Part shown: positions 17,440 through 27,086 of the stretch, piece after piece
Layout of the letters: the number at the start of each line of letters is the position of its first letter
Position numbering within the stretch: the stretch's first letter is position 1
Assembly: GCA_945829225.1 (NCBI GenBank)
Contig: CALZTY010000003.1
Location: forward strand, 41,567 to 105,566
From: an uncultured Bacteroidales bacterium
Lineage (GTDB): Bacteria > Bacteroidota > Bacteroidia > Bacteroidales > Muribaculaceae
Direction of reading: 5' to 3'
Length of the DNA: 64,000 nt
The notes under the pieces: model-generated
The model's database searches: none
Seen by the model: only the letters and a program-made list of their open reading frames with translations
What the model was told of the DNA's origin: nothing
Made by a program: the position numbers and the translations under genes

Positions 17440-18060
17440 ATGATGAAAACAGTGAAGATTTTATTGGCGGCTGTGGCGATGGCATCGCTGACAGTCGTGG
17501 GATGTATTAATACATCGGTGTCTGTTACCAAAAATGGGAATGACAATGGAAACGGAGCCATTGATAATATCATGACGCGCACCAGCATTCGCTCCTTTAC
17601 CGAGCAGGCTGTAGATAGTGCCGATGTACAGACTATGCTGAAAGCCGCTATGGCTGCACCGACTGCCGGTAACAAGCAGCCGTGGAAAATGGTGGTTGTC
17701 GACGATGAAACACTGCTCGACTCGCTTTCCGAGCAACATCGCCCCATCGAGACGGCTCCTCTCGCAATAGTGTTGTGTGGCGATACCACCAATGTGTTCC
17801 CCGGCGAGGGTAAGGATTTCTGGATACAGGATGTGTCGGCAGCCACCGAGAATTTGTTGCTCGCAGCGCATAGCTTGGGCTTGGGCGCTGTGTGGTGTGG
17901 CGTATATCCCATCAGCGAACGCACTGCTGCGGTCAAGGGCTTGCTTGGTTTGCCCGATGAGATAGTTCCGCTGTGTGTTGTTGCGATAGGGCATCCAGCT
18001 GAGAGCCCCGAGCCCAAGGATAAGTGGAAGCCCGAGAATGTGCACCACAACGGCTGGTAA
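17440..18060 (+). CDS. Nitroreductase family protein (lipoprotein-type N-terminus)
   Basis: RTSIRSFTEQAVDSADVQTMLKAAMAAPTAGNKQPWKMVVV; LGLGAVWCGVYP; signal with VVGC. Confidence 0.9.
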   Translation: MMKTVKILLAAVAMASLTVVGCINTSVSVTKNGNDNGNGAIDNIMTRTSIRSFTEQAVDSADVQTMLKAAMAAPTAGNKQPWKMVVVDDETLLDSLSEQHRPIETAPLAIVLCGDTTNVFPGEGKDFWIQDVSAATENLLLAAHSLGLGAVWCGVYPISERTAAVKGLLGLPDEIVPLCVVAIGHPAESPEPKDKWKPENVHHNGW

Positions 18061-18073
18061 TACACATTATATA

Positions 18074-18120
18074 TAATAGGAGAGCGACCTCGCCGATGTG
18101 GCGGGGTCGCTCTCCTATTA
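18074..18120. terminator. Bidirectional terminator hairpin between convergent genes
   Basis: taataggagagcgacc ... ggtcgctctcctatta, perfect 16-bp arms. Confidence 0.85.
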
Positions 18121-18138
18121 GGGGTTGATGATATCGGA

Positions 18139-19452
18139 TTAGTCGATAGCTTCGTCAGCCTCGTAGCCACCCATTTCGCGGATAGCGTTCTTGAGCATTA
18201 CATACTGCTGGAAGAGGTGGTTAACAGGCACCTCGCCCTTGGTGTAGTCGTGCATCGGGCTCTTGAGGAAGAAGCTCAAGAAGCGCTGGATGCCGTGACG
18301 GCCGGCGCGAGCAGCGAGGTCGCTGAGCAACACGAGGTCGAGGCACAAGGGAGCAGCGAGGATAGAGTCGCGGCACAAGAAGTTGATCTTGATCTGCATG
18401 GGGTAGCCCATCCAGCCGAAGATATCAATGTTGTCCCAACCTTCCTTGTTGTCGTTGCGCGGGGGATAGTAGTTGATGCGCACCTTGTGGAAGTAGTTGG
18501 TGTAGAGGTCGGGTTGGTTTTCGGGAACGAGGATGGACTCGAGGGTGGAGAGCTTGGAAACTTCCTTGGTGCGGAAGTTGGCGGGCTCATCGAGAACGAG
18601 ACCGTCGCGGTTGCCGAGGATGTTGGTTGAGAACCAGCCGCTGAGGCCGAGGCAACGGGTGCCGATGATGGGAGCAAAGCCTGACTTCACCAGGGTTTGA
18701 CCGGTCTTGAAGTCCTTGCCTGCGATGGGCATGCCGGTTTTCTCGGAGAGTTCCCACATAGCGGGGATATCAACGGTGGTGTTGGGAGCGCCCATGATGA
18801 AGGGAGCGCCCTCGGTGAGTGCAGCGTAAGCGTAGCACATAGAGGGAGCGATATGCTCCTTGTCGTCAGCCTTCATAGCGGCTTCGAGAGCGGCGAGGGT
18901 ACCGTGAACTTGCTCGTCAACGGGCACGTAAACCTCGGTAGATGCAGCCCAGAGAACTACGACGCGGCTGCAGCCGTGCTGAGCCTTGAAGTCGCGGATG
19001 TCCTTGCGGAGTTGCTCAACCATCTCCCAGCGGGTGAAGCCCTTGAGGTAGTTCTCACCTTCGAGACGCTTGGCATAGTTGTGGTCGAAAGCAGCCTTCA
19101 TAGGCTTGATAGCCTCGAGTTCTTCCTTGACGGGGTTGATGTCTTTCTCTTTGAGCACTTCAGCGTTGATGGCTGATTCGTAAGCGTTTGCAGGATAAAC
19201 GTCCCAGGTGCCGAAAACGATGTCGTTGAGGTCGGTGATGGGTACGATTTCGTTATATTTCAGGTATTTGGCTTCAGCACCTTGTCCTACACGGATTTTG
19301 TCGTACTGAGTCATCGAGCCGATGGGTTTAGCGAGGCCTTTGCGAGCCATGAGCACACCGGTCATGAAAGTTGTGGCAACGGCACCGTTACCGACAACCA
19401 TAACGCCGAGTTTACCCTCGGCGGGCTTTACTTTACATTGAGTCATGATCAA
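18139..19452 (-). CDS. ino1: Inositol-3-phosphate synthase (MIPS)
   Basis: VMVVGNGAVATTFMTGVL; GKDFKTGQTLVKS; NTDM-like NILGNRDG; KINFLCRDSILAAPLCLDLV. Confidence 0.92.
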   Translation of the reverse strand: MIMTQCKVKPAEGKLGVMVVGNGAVATTFMTGVLMARKGLAKPIGSMTQYDKIRVGQGAEAKYLKYNEIVPITDLNDIVFGTWDVYPANAYESAINAEVLKEKDINPVKEELEAIKPMKAAFDHNYAKRLEGENYLKGFTRWEMVEQLRKDIRDFKAQHGCSRVVVLWAASTEVYVPVDEQVHGTLAALEAAMKADDKEHIAPSMCYAYAALTEGAPFIMGAPNTTVDIPAMWELSEKTGMPIAGKDFKTGQTLVKSGFAPIIGTRCLGLSGWFSTNILGNRDGLVLDEPANFRTKEVSKLSTLESILVPENQPDLYTNYFHKVRINYYPPRNDNKEGWDNIDIFGWMGYPMQIKINFLCRDSILAAPLCLDLVLLSDLAARAGRHGIQRFLSFFLKSPMHDYTKGEVPVNHLFQQYVMLKNAIREMGGYEADEAID

Positions 19453-19652
19453 AATAAAATATGTGTTATGTAGTTATGTTATATTCTCACATTTGAATGA
19501 AAACTGTGACTTGCAGTTTCAGCGGTCAAAGTTAAAGAAAATTTCTTAATTGCAAAAAATAATTTAGTTTAAACAATGTGATAAATTGTGAATATTTACG
19601 GTATTTATCGCGATAATGCAAAAATATCTAAATTTCACGTCATTTTTAACAT

Positions 19653-20381
19653 TTAATTCTTAAAATCACTTAATAGCGCATTGGCGATTTCGGGCAATGT
19701 AGTAGACTTTTCTGCCAACATTTTTTGGGGATCGTCGTCGCGCCATTGGCGTCCTCGGATCCACGCGGTGTGGCAGCCGATAGCGCGCGCAGGTGAGATA
19801 TCCTTGGAGATGCTGTCGCCGACGACGAGTACCTGCTCGGCGGGTAGGTCGAGGACTACGCAACCGAGGGTGAAGATGCGAGGGTCGGGCTTGCGCACGC
19901 CAACGACGGCGCTCTCGATGACGCCGCGGAAAAATTTTCGGATGTCAAAGTCGCGCAATACGCTGTCGATGTTGCCATAGAAGTTGCTGACAGCCACCAG
20001 TGGATAGTGCTCGGCAAGAGCCTTGAGGGTTGTGGCAGCTTCGCCCACACAGGTGCGGGCATGTCGGTAGCATCCATCGGCGATGGTCTCGGCGAGAGCC
20101 TTGTCGGCAGCGGCAGCGATACCGTTTTGTGCCAAATACTCCATCTCGATGGCAATCTTGACGCGCATCAAGTCGGCAAAGGTAAAATTGGGCTTGATGA
20201 GCGGGTGGGTCGCCAGATAACGCTCGGCATGGATATATGCCGGCTTGAAGGTCTCCCAATCGAGGGTCAAACCATTGGCGATGTATTGGTCGTAGATTAC
20301 CTCGCTCCAGTGGTCGCCACGGCTGTCGATGGTGCCGCCGTAGTCAAAGATGATGCCACGGATGTCGTTATTTGTTGTCAT
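19653..20381 (-). CDS. HAD family hydrolase
   Basis: GIIFDYGGTIDSRGDHW; VVGVRKPDPRIF; VLVVGDSISKDISPARAIGCHTAWI. Confidence 0.9.
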   Translation of the reverse strand: MTTNNDIRGIIFDYGGTIDSRGDHWSEVIYDQYIANGLTLDWETFKPAYIHAERYLATHPLIKPNFTFADLMRVKIAIEMEYLAQNGIAAAADKALAETIADGCYRHARTCVGEAATTLKALAEHYPLVAVSNFYGNIDSVLRDFDIRKFFRGVIESAVVGVRKPDPRIFTLGCVVLDLPAEQVLVVGDSISKDISPARAIGCHTAWIRGRQWRDDDPQKMLAEKSTTLPEIANALLSDFKN

Positions 20382-20586
20382 AGCCTATGTCGATGATGCC
20401 CACCTCGGTGGCGTTGGCGCATACATAGGGCCACGAGAAGGTCACGCTCTTGCCGCCGGAGTCGATGGTGGCGACCAGGTTGGCGCGTTCGTTGTTGATA
20501 GCGCGACCGATGTAATACTGCCCGTTGATGCTCAGTTTGAGCCACTTGTTGGCGGGAAATTGTTCGAATTGCGGGGTTGTTTCCAT
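20368..20586 (-). CDS. Small protein of unknown function (72 aa)
   Basis: METTPQFEQFPANKWLKLSINGQYYIGRAINNERANLVATIDSGGKSVTFSW...; fits between two operon genes and overlaps the HAD gene start. Confidence 0.55.
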   Translation of the reverse strand: METTPQFEQFPANKWLKLSINGQYYIGRAINNERANLVATIDSGGKSVTFSWPYVCANATEVGIIDIGYDNK

Positions 20587-20612
20587 GGATAAAAGTGTGT
20601 AAGGAGGAGAGG

Positions 20613-21551
20613 TCAATACTTGCCTTGCTCGATGTCGCAGGTGAAATGCCTGCAGATGCTCTCGTGACGGCGCACCATATATATAAGGAGTGCGTTGAGC
20701 ACGACGAGTTCAAATACAAAGTACAAGTAGGGCATTCCGGCGAATAAAGAAGCAAACAAGGCGATTGTGCGCCAGTTAAATGACAGTATGTTGGTATATT
20801 TCATCAGGGGGAGCGAAGCGGCGCGGAAGTCTTGTCGCAGAGCGGTGGGGAGTTCCTCGTCGCCCCAACGCTCGGCTGTGGTAGCGCGCAGACGTTGCAT
20901 CGCCGGGGTAGTAGCCTCTTGATTGCGAGTATATTGAGTGTAGAAATAGAGAACAATCTTGCGACGGAAGTCTTTGCTCCACGACAGGGCATTGAGGCGT
21001 GGCTCCAAGTCGGCAGAGCGGTCGAGTTCGCTGCCCTCTTTGCCCTTGACATGGAGGAGGTGGAATTGTCTGTAATAGTCAGCCATAGCGGCTTGCTTGC
21101 CGTGGCACACACCGGTGATGGCAGCGATTGTCCAGATTAGCCATGGGTGGGCGCTGAAGAATGGGTCTACAGCGTTCATACGCAGGCAGATAGAGGCATA
21201 GATGGTGAAGAACCACAGATCGCCGCTGATGCCGTCGAGGATGCGCCCGATGGGCGAGTAATTGCCGGTGAGGCGGGCGAGTTGACCATCGCAACTGTCA
21301 AAGGTGTTTGCCCAAATCAACAGGAGCATACCGATGACATTAATCCACAAGTCATTGTAATAGAAGCATATGCCGGCACCTACGCCCAGAAATATTGAGG
21401 AGATGGTCACGGCATTGGGGGTCACACCGATGCGACGGAACAGATATGCCCAGGCGAAGCCGATGGGGCGGTAAAATGCCAAGTCGATATGCTCCTCTGT
21501 GTCGGAGGATTTCAGCGATTTGCGGTATTGTTCTTTGAGGTCAACAAACAT
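20613..21551 (-). CDS. CDP-alcohol phosphatidyltransferase family protein
   Basis: CDP-AP motif WANTFDSCDGQLARLTGNYSPIGRILDGISGD (D-DG-AR-G-D-D pattern). Confidence 0.88.
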   Translation of the reverse strand: MFVDLKEQYRKSLKSSDTEEHIDLAFYRPIGFAWAYLFRRIGVTPNAVTISSIFLGVGAGICFYYNDLWINVIGMLLLIWANTFDSCDGQLARLTGNYSPIGRILDGISGDLWFFTIYASICLRMNAVDPFFSAHPWLIWTIAAITGVCHGKQAAMADYYRQFHLLHVKGKEGSELDRSADLEPRLNALSWSKDFRRKIVLYFYTQYTRNQEATTPAMQRLRATTAERWGDEELPTALRQDFRAASLPLMKYTNILSFNWRTIALFASLFAGMPYLYFVFELVVLNALLIYMVRRHESICRHFTCDIEQGKY

Positions 21552-21555
21552 AGGA

Positions 21556-22509
21556 CTATGATTTGGTAGGACTTATATATAATGTGTACCTGTTGACAAA
21601 GCGAGCGACAGCTGGGATGCGCATCAGCAAGCCCTCAAAGAGAGCATAGCCGATGAACGTGACGACGATGCCTCCGAGGACATCGAGAATATAGTGGTGA
21701 GAGGTGTAGACGGCGGTGAACCATATGCCGGCGCAGATGACAGCCCACGCGATGCGCATAGCCAGCGGGCAGCGGGCTCGTAGCGCATAGATGAATGCCA
21801 CCAACATATAGGCGGAGTGGAGCGAGGGCATAGCAGCAAAGACATTGGCGTTGCGCGCATACAAACCATCGAAGATGCCCACGCCGAGCATGCTGTCGAA
21901 GCGTCCCAAGCCGGCGACCTCGCCGGTGGTGCCGGTGATGAAGTCAAAGCCATGCGAGGCGACATACCATGGCGGCGCTGCCGGGTGGATGTAGTAGCCG
22001 GCAAAGCCCACAAGGTTGACCAACAGGAATACTATGGCGAAGTGGAGATAAGTGCGGCGTTGCCCCTTGGCATATAGCCAGATGCCGAAGGCGATGGGCA
22101 CGGGTACCCAGCACAGGTAGAATATTCCGGCGAGGAAATCCATCCACGCGGTGTTGTGGATGGCAAAGAACTCGTTTGGGGTGAGGCACTCGCCGGCGGC
22201 TGTCGTGATGCCGAAGAGCGATTTCTCACACTCATACAGTCCTTGGATATCCACGCTGTTGACCGTGTAATTGGGTAGCAGGTTCATCCAGTCGTAACTG
22301 ATACCGAAGATGAAGAATGGAGCCAAGGCTACCACCAGGCGACGCGAGCCGTTGCTGAGCATAAACATCAGCAAGATAAGCGCGGCGAGCAGCGAGTGCT
22401 CGGGGCGGAAGCCGATAAAAACGCCGGTCACCACGAGCCACACCGCCAGGAAGGCGATGAGCATCAGCGCGTGGCGCATTGGAGGCATATGTCGCTGCAG
22501 AAAACTCAT
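21556..22509 (-). CDS. PAP2 superfamily membrane phosphatase (Aur1/IPC-synthase-like)
   Basis: Multi-TM; AAMPSLHSAYMLV and YTSHHYILDVLGG (PAP2 motifs 2 and 3). Confidence 0.85.
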   Translation of the reverse strand: MSFLQRHMPPMRHALMLIAFLAVWLVVTGVFIGFRPEHSLLAALILLMFMLSNGSRRLVVALAPFFIFGISYDWMNLLPNYTVNSVDIQGLYECEKSLFGITTAAGECLTPNEFFAIHNTAWMDFLAGIFYLCWVPVPIAFGIWLYAKGQRRTYLHFAIVFLLVNLVGFAGYYIHPAAPPWYVASHGFDFITGTTGEVAGLGRFDSMLGVGIFDGLYARNANVFAAMPSLHSAYMLVAFIYALRARCPLAMRIAWAVICAGIWFTAVYTSHHYILDVLGGIVVTFIGYALFEGLLMRIPAVARFVNRYTLYISPTKS

Positions 22510-23192
22510 TTATCGGCAGTTAATGCGCGGCGGCAGTGTGCGATGCGAGCAAAGGCGGTGATGTTGGCAAAGAGGGCGATGACCGCCATGGCAACAGTGA
22601 GGATAATCAAGGCATCAAAGGGGCAGTCGCACAAGCCGCAGATACCGGCGGCGAGGGCACCCACTGATGTGACCACCACGCGCTCGGGGCGCTGCATGAA
22701 GCCTACCTTGCACTCGATATCCAAGCCCTCGGCGCGGGCGCGCACATAACTGACCATAACTGAACCAACCATGGCGAGGAAGGTGATGAGCGCGGTGATG
22801 GGACGTCCGATGGCAAACATATAATAGGCGATGCCTCCGAGGGTGAGCATCTCGCAGTAGCGGTCGAGGACCGAGTCGTAGAGAGCGCCGAAACGGCTCA
22901 CCATGCCACCAAGGCGCGCTACTTGCCCATCGAGCATATCGAAGAGCGAGAACAAGATGATGACGGCGCCGGCCAGGGTGACCAAGTCGTAGCGCAAGTC
23001 GCCGGGAGTGGCGGTGAGGGCTGCCCAAGCAAAGATGCCCGCAGCCGCAGCATTGCCTATCAGCCCTATAGTGGTGACGATATTGGGGGTGACACCCATC
23101 TTGATGAGCAGACGCACAAAGGGATTAATCACGCCATATATGCCCTGTTGCAGGGCGTCGCGCAGGCGCTTGAATGTCGATGTTTTTTCCAT
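22506..23192 (-). CDS. CDP-alcohol phosphatidyltransferase (phosphatidylinositol-phosphate-synthase-like)
   Basis: LFDMLDGQVARLGGMVSRFGALYDSVLDRYCE (canonical CDP-AP motif). Confidence 0.9.
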   Translation of the reverse strand: MEKTSTFKRLRDALQQGIYGVINPFVRLLIKMGVTPNIVTTIGLIGNAAAAGIFAWAALTATPGDLRYDLVTLAGAVIILFSLFDMLDGQVARLGGMVSRFGALYDSVLDRYCEMLTLGGIAYYMFAIGRPITALITFLAMVGSVMVSYVRARAEGLDIECKVGFMQRPERVVVTSVGALAAGICGLCDCPFDALIILTVAMAVIALFANITAFARIAHCRRALTADK

Positions 23193-23202
23193 TTCTTTGG
23201 AT

Positions 23203-23769
23203 TTATTGTTGCTCGGCGCCGCTGTGTCGGTGTCGAGGTATAAAGAAATTGATAAATGCTATGGCGTAACGGTCGAAGCCGTTAGGGCGATATACAAAGG
23301 AACGTTGCATCAAGAAGTTCCATGCCAAGGAAACCACCAAAGACACGAATAGGCGGGCGGCGGCGAATATGCCATCGGGGCGGAAGCCTATGTCGACCAG
23401 CCAGGTCCACTTGCTCAGGAGAATTTGGAGCCCTGTGGTGCCATACATGTTGAGCAACAGACTGCCTATCCAGATGATGAAATACTTGACAGCGACAGCC
23501 TTGACCGATTGTCCCGAGGCGTGGAAGGTGAATTTGTAATTGATGCAGCAATTGATGATGCCTCCGACTACGGCTCCACATGCCACCGACAGGTTGGAGC
23601 GGTAGAACATATCGAGGCTTGAGAACACGAAGGCAAACAACAGGAAAGAGGTGAGCATATCGGTCCACGAAGCAATCTGCGAGGAAATGCTTGAGCGAAT
23701 GAATGTGAACCACCCCCCGCTGTTGAGGAGTTTGTCGCCGGCGCGCTTGATGAATGACTTGTTCAGCAT
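23203..23769 (-). CDS. GtrA-like membrane protein
   Basis: Four-TM layout; VACGAVVGGIINCCINYKFTFH. Confidence 0.8.
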   Translation of the reverse strand: MLNKSFIKRAGDKLLNSGGWFTFIRSSISSQIASWTDMLTSFLLFAFVFSSLDMFYRSNLSVACGAVVGGIINCCINYKFTFHASGQSVKAVAVKYFIIWIGSLLLNMYGTTGLQILLSKWTWLVDIGFRPDGIFAAARLFVSLVVSLAWNFLMQRSFVYRPNGFDRYAIAFINFFIPRHRHSGAEQQ

Positions 23770-24272
23770 ACCGTGGCGGTATAGATTAGTACAACGATAG
23801 CGGCATAAGCGCCGGCGAGGATATCATCAGCCATGATGCCGACGCCACCGGGGAGTTGCTCCATGCGTCGCACGCCCAGGGGCTTGACGATATCGAAGAA
23901 ACGGAAAGCAGCGAGCGACAGGGCAACGCCTACCCACACTTGCCAGCCGACTAATGGCTGCGTAGCCATCGCCGAGAGGGGCAGCATGCCTATCCACTGA
24001 CCAACAGTCTCGTCGATGACGATGCGCGATGGGTCGGGACCCCAATAGCGCTCGGATACGGTGCCTGCCCACACGCCCAATGCCGAGAATACGGCGATGA
24101 GGGCTATCATAATAATCCACATGGTAATCAGCGAGGGCTGAAATGCAGCGATGGCTATCCACACGGCGACACCGCCGATGGCACCCATGGTGCCGGGTCC
24201 CCAGGGCCAATAGCCGCAACCGAGGGTCGTCCCTATTAGTTTTGCCGCCAACGGCATCTTATCCTTGCTCAT
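23763..24272 (-). CDS. pgpA: Phosphatidylglycerophosphatase A-like protein
   Basis: GCGYWPWGPGTMGAIGGV; IVIDETVGQWIGM; FRFFDIVKPLGVRRMEQLPGGVGIMADDILAGAYA. Confidence 0.9.
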   Translation of the reverse strand: MSKDKMPLAAKLIGTTLGCGYWPWGPGTMGAIGGVAVWIAIAAFQPSLITMWIIMIALIAVFSALGVWAGTVSERYWGPDPSRIVIDETVGQWIGMLPLSAMATQPLVGWQVWVGVALSLAAFRFFDIVKPLGVRRMEQLPGGVGIMADDILAGAYAAIVVLIYTATVC

Positions 24273-25132
24273 TTGCGATGTTTGATTTCGTTCATTATCA
24301 TACGGGCAATCACCGGAGCCGCCTCATTGCGGCAGGGAGCGAATGATGGCCAATCGTTAAAGTCGATGATGCTCATCGAGCCGTCCTCGCCGACGATGCA
24401 GTCGCCGCCGTAAATCTTGACGTCCATGATATCGGCAGCCTTAGTACACATAGCAGTGAGAGCCTCGGTGTCGAATTGCAAGTGGTGGGGAGCACCATTG
24501 ATGGCTTCGTCGCCATACTTGGAGTGTTTGGCTTCGAAGGGGTAGAACCAATAGAAGAAAGGAGTGCCGGCGACGCCATAAAACTTGACAAGATCACCCT
24601 CGAGGTGGCGATTGATGACTGCGCGCTTGATGCCACGGAGGAAGAACTCCTGCATGATTTCTTGAGCCTCCTCGGGGTGGCGTGCAAAGGCTACATCCTC
24701 GCGGTGCATAGCATGCTTGTCGCCGCGCTTCACCCAGCAGCGTTCGATGCCGGCGCGTTCGAGACGTTCCTTGATTACCTCATCGGTGTCATAAATTTGG
24801 CTCTCGGGGTAGGGAATGCCGGCGGCGAGGAGTATGCGTGTCATACGCTCGCGTGTACAATTCTCGATGCCGTAGCCCGAGTTGATGACCAATGCGCCGT
24901 TGTCTTCAAGTTTTTGCAGCAACTCGATAGAGCGCTGTTCGCGACACATATCCAGGATGATGTCTTCCTTGACACCTGAGGCGATGAATTGCTCCTCGGA
25001 GTATACGTTGACGATGCAGCCGCGCTTGCGCAACTGCTCGGCTACGACGTTGAATATTGCTGCGTCGTTGCCTATATGATTGGGCGAGAACGCACCGGCT
25101 CTCATGATGCCCGCTATTTTTATCTCTGCCAT
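24269..25132 (-). CDS. ATP-grasp-like protein
   Basis: Start trimmed to MAEIKIAGIMRAG; RCWVKRGDKHAMHRED; IYGGDCIVGEDGSMSIIDFNDWPSFAPCR. Confidence 0.65.
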   Translation of the reverse strand: MAEIKIAGIMRAGAFSPNHIGNDAAIFNVVAEQLRKRGCIVNVYSEEQFIASGVKEDIILDMCREQRSIELLQKLEDNGALVINSGYGIENCTRERMTRILLAAGIPYPESQIYDTDEVIKERLERAGIERCWVKRGDKHAMHREDVAFARHPEEAQEIMQEFFLRGIKRAVINRHLEGDLVKFYGVAGTPFFYWFYPFEAKHSKYGDEAINGAPHHLQFDTEALTAMCTKAADIMDVKIYGGDCIVGEDGSMSIIDFNDWPSFAPCRNEAAPVIARMIMNEIKHRK

Positions 25133-25300
25133 GCAGTCGGTTTTTATTGTAATGCCTCGCGTGTTGGAGGCTTGCAAAGTTACAACTTATTTAATAAATG
25201 TGCAAATATGTTTTTTATCTGTTTTTTATGTAACATTTTGTCAGGTGTAATAAAAGTATTACCTTTGCCGAAAGGAAAAACTAAACCATTAATTATAACT

Positions 25301-26956
25301 ATGAAAACCAGTAAAATTTTTGTAGCATCGGTGGTGTGTGCGCTTGCCGGTGCATTTGTGGGTTGCTCGTCGGGCGAAAAAGCCTACGACTATATTCCCG
25401 TACAGGAATCTGAAGACGGTCATTGGAGTTTTTGCGGACCTGATGGCAAGGTTCTTTTCTCTGAAGAGTTTAAGGAATGTCCATCACCTGTAGTCGGTGG
25501 CTATTTTACCGTTAAAGAAGGTAACGAGGGTACCTATACCCTTTACAAGGTGGGCGAGAAGCCCGAGGCAGTTCCGGGTGCCGATGGCATCAAGAGTATC
25601 GGTGTCTTCAAGGAGGAAATGATTATCCCCGCCGTATTCCCCAAGGAACGTATCTGCCTGCTTAATACCTCAGGTGAGAAAGTTGCAGTCCTTGACCCCA
25701 TCAACAAGAAGGAAATCACCCAGTGTGCACCATATATTACCGAGGGCTTGTTGGAGATTGAAACTGAGGACAATAAGTGTGGTTTCGTCAATACCAAGGG
25801 CGAAGTGGTCATCAAGCCCGAGTATGACAATGTCTTCCCCTTTAATGATGGCATTGCCCTTGTTGTAAAGGAAGAGAAATATATAGTAATTGACAAGTCG
25901 GGTGAGGAAGTGTTCCGTCTTCGCAAGGGACATGAACCGTTGGACTACTTCTTTAACGAAGGTCGTCTGCCGGTGAAAGACTCCGACGGTCGAGTGTTAT
26001 TCTACGACACCAAGGGCGAGACATACAAGTGTCCGTCAAAGGTTGAGAATGTCAGGGAGTGGAATGCAGACGCTTATGTGTTTAAGAACGGCTCGGAATG
26101 GGGCGTAATGAACTTCGAAGGTGAGGTCATTGTACGCGCCAAGTATAACAATGTCAGAATTGCCGAGGGTATTGGCTATATTGCATTTGCCGACGAACGC
26201 GTAGTGGTTCTTGACGCTAAGGGCGAGGAAGTTACTCGTTTTGATGATGTGCTTGGCTGTGAATACGTCAAGGGCTTTGGCTTTGTGGTTAAGGAAGGTC
26301 GCCACTCTGTATACCTCGCTGATGCCAAGGGCGAGCCGGTCAAGGGCGCTGAATTTGCAGCGGTTCAAACATCAAACGTTCTCCGCACCGTGTACTCTGA
26401 TTACTTTAACAGCCAGGCTATTATTGAAGGCATTGTATCGCTTATCAAGGACAATGGCGTAGGTAATTACACATTCGGTACTGCTGCCAAGGATATACTT
26501 ACAGATCCTCAGAAGTATACATACACCTCTATGGCAGACATAGATGAACTCGATTTTAGTGGCTTTAGATACAAAGTAGATGCCAAGTTATATTTCGACT
26601 CTTATATTGCAGATTACAATTATATAGGTTGGAATCGCAACTATTATTGGATGCCCTCGAAGTTGGATAATGTCGAACTTACAATCAAGCCCGAGGGCAA
26701 CTGGTTTGACAACGAGTGCACCATTGCCCTTGCCAAGGTCCTCCAAGATGCCGGCTTCAAGGTGTTGGTTAAGACCGAGCAAGATGCCGAGCAGTTCCGC
26801 GCTCTGCTCAAGAAGGGCAATATGCTCATCTATCTCCGTGCCGAGAATAGCGTAAACTATGCATTGGTAGACATCTATCAGGCAACCGAAGCAAGAGAGA
26901 CCAGCTTGAGAGAACTGGTGAAACAGACTGATGATGCAGACGATTGGGGCTGTTAA
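25301..26956 (+). CDS. WG-repeat lipoprotein
   Basis: Start MKTSKIFVASVVCALAGAFVGCSSG (lipobox), TACCTTTG promoter upstream near 25259; repeated GLLEIETEDNKCGFVNTKGEVVIKPEYDNVFPFNDGIALV. Confidence 0.85.
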   Translation: MKTSKIFVASVVCALAGAFVGCSSGEKAYDYIPVQESEDGHWSFCGPDGKVLFSEEFKECPSPVVGGYFTVKEGNEGTYTLYKVGEKPEAVPGADGIKSIGVFKEEMIIPAVFPKERICLLNTSGEKVAVLDPINKKEITQCAPYITEGLLEIETEDNKCGFVNTKGEVVIKPEYDNVFPFNDGIALVVKEEKYIVIDKSGEEVFRLRKGHEPLDYFFNEGRLPVKDSDGRVLFYDTKGETYKCPSKVENVREWNADAYVFKNGSEWGVMNFEGEVIVRAKYNNVRIAEGIGYIAFADERVVVLDAKGEEVTRFDDVLGCEYVKGFGFVVKEGRHSVYLADAKGEPVKGAEFAAVQTSNVLRTVYSDYFNSQAIIEGIVSLIKDNGVGNYTFGTAAKDILTDPQKYTYTSMADIDELDFSGFRYKVDAKLYFDSYIADYNYIGWNRNYYWMPSKLDNVELTIKPEGNWFDNECTIALAKVLQDAGFKVLVKTEQDAEQFRALLKKGNMLIYLRAENSVNYALVDIYQATEARETSLRELVKQTDDADDWGC

Positions 26957-26985
26957 TCAGATAAATCCCTGCAATAAATAAATAC

Positions 26986-27022
26986 TACAAGCGCCGCGAG
27001 AACAACCCTCGCGGCGCTTGTA
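26986..27022. terminator. Terminator hairpin
   Basis: tacaagcgccgcgag aacaacc ctcgcggcgcttgta, 15-bp perfect arms. Confidence 0.85.
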
Positions 27023-27086
27023 ATATTAGTCACTGCATCCATAAGTAAGTTCCTCATTATTTGGTTGAAATTTTCTTAAATTGGCT

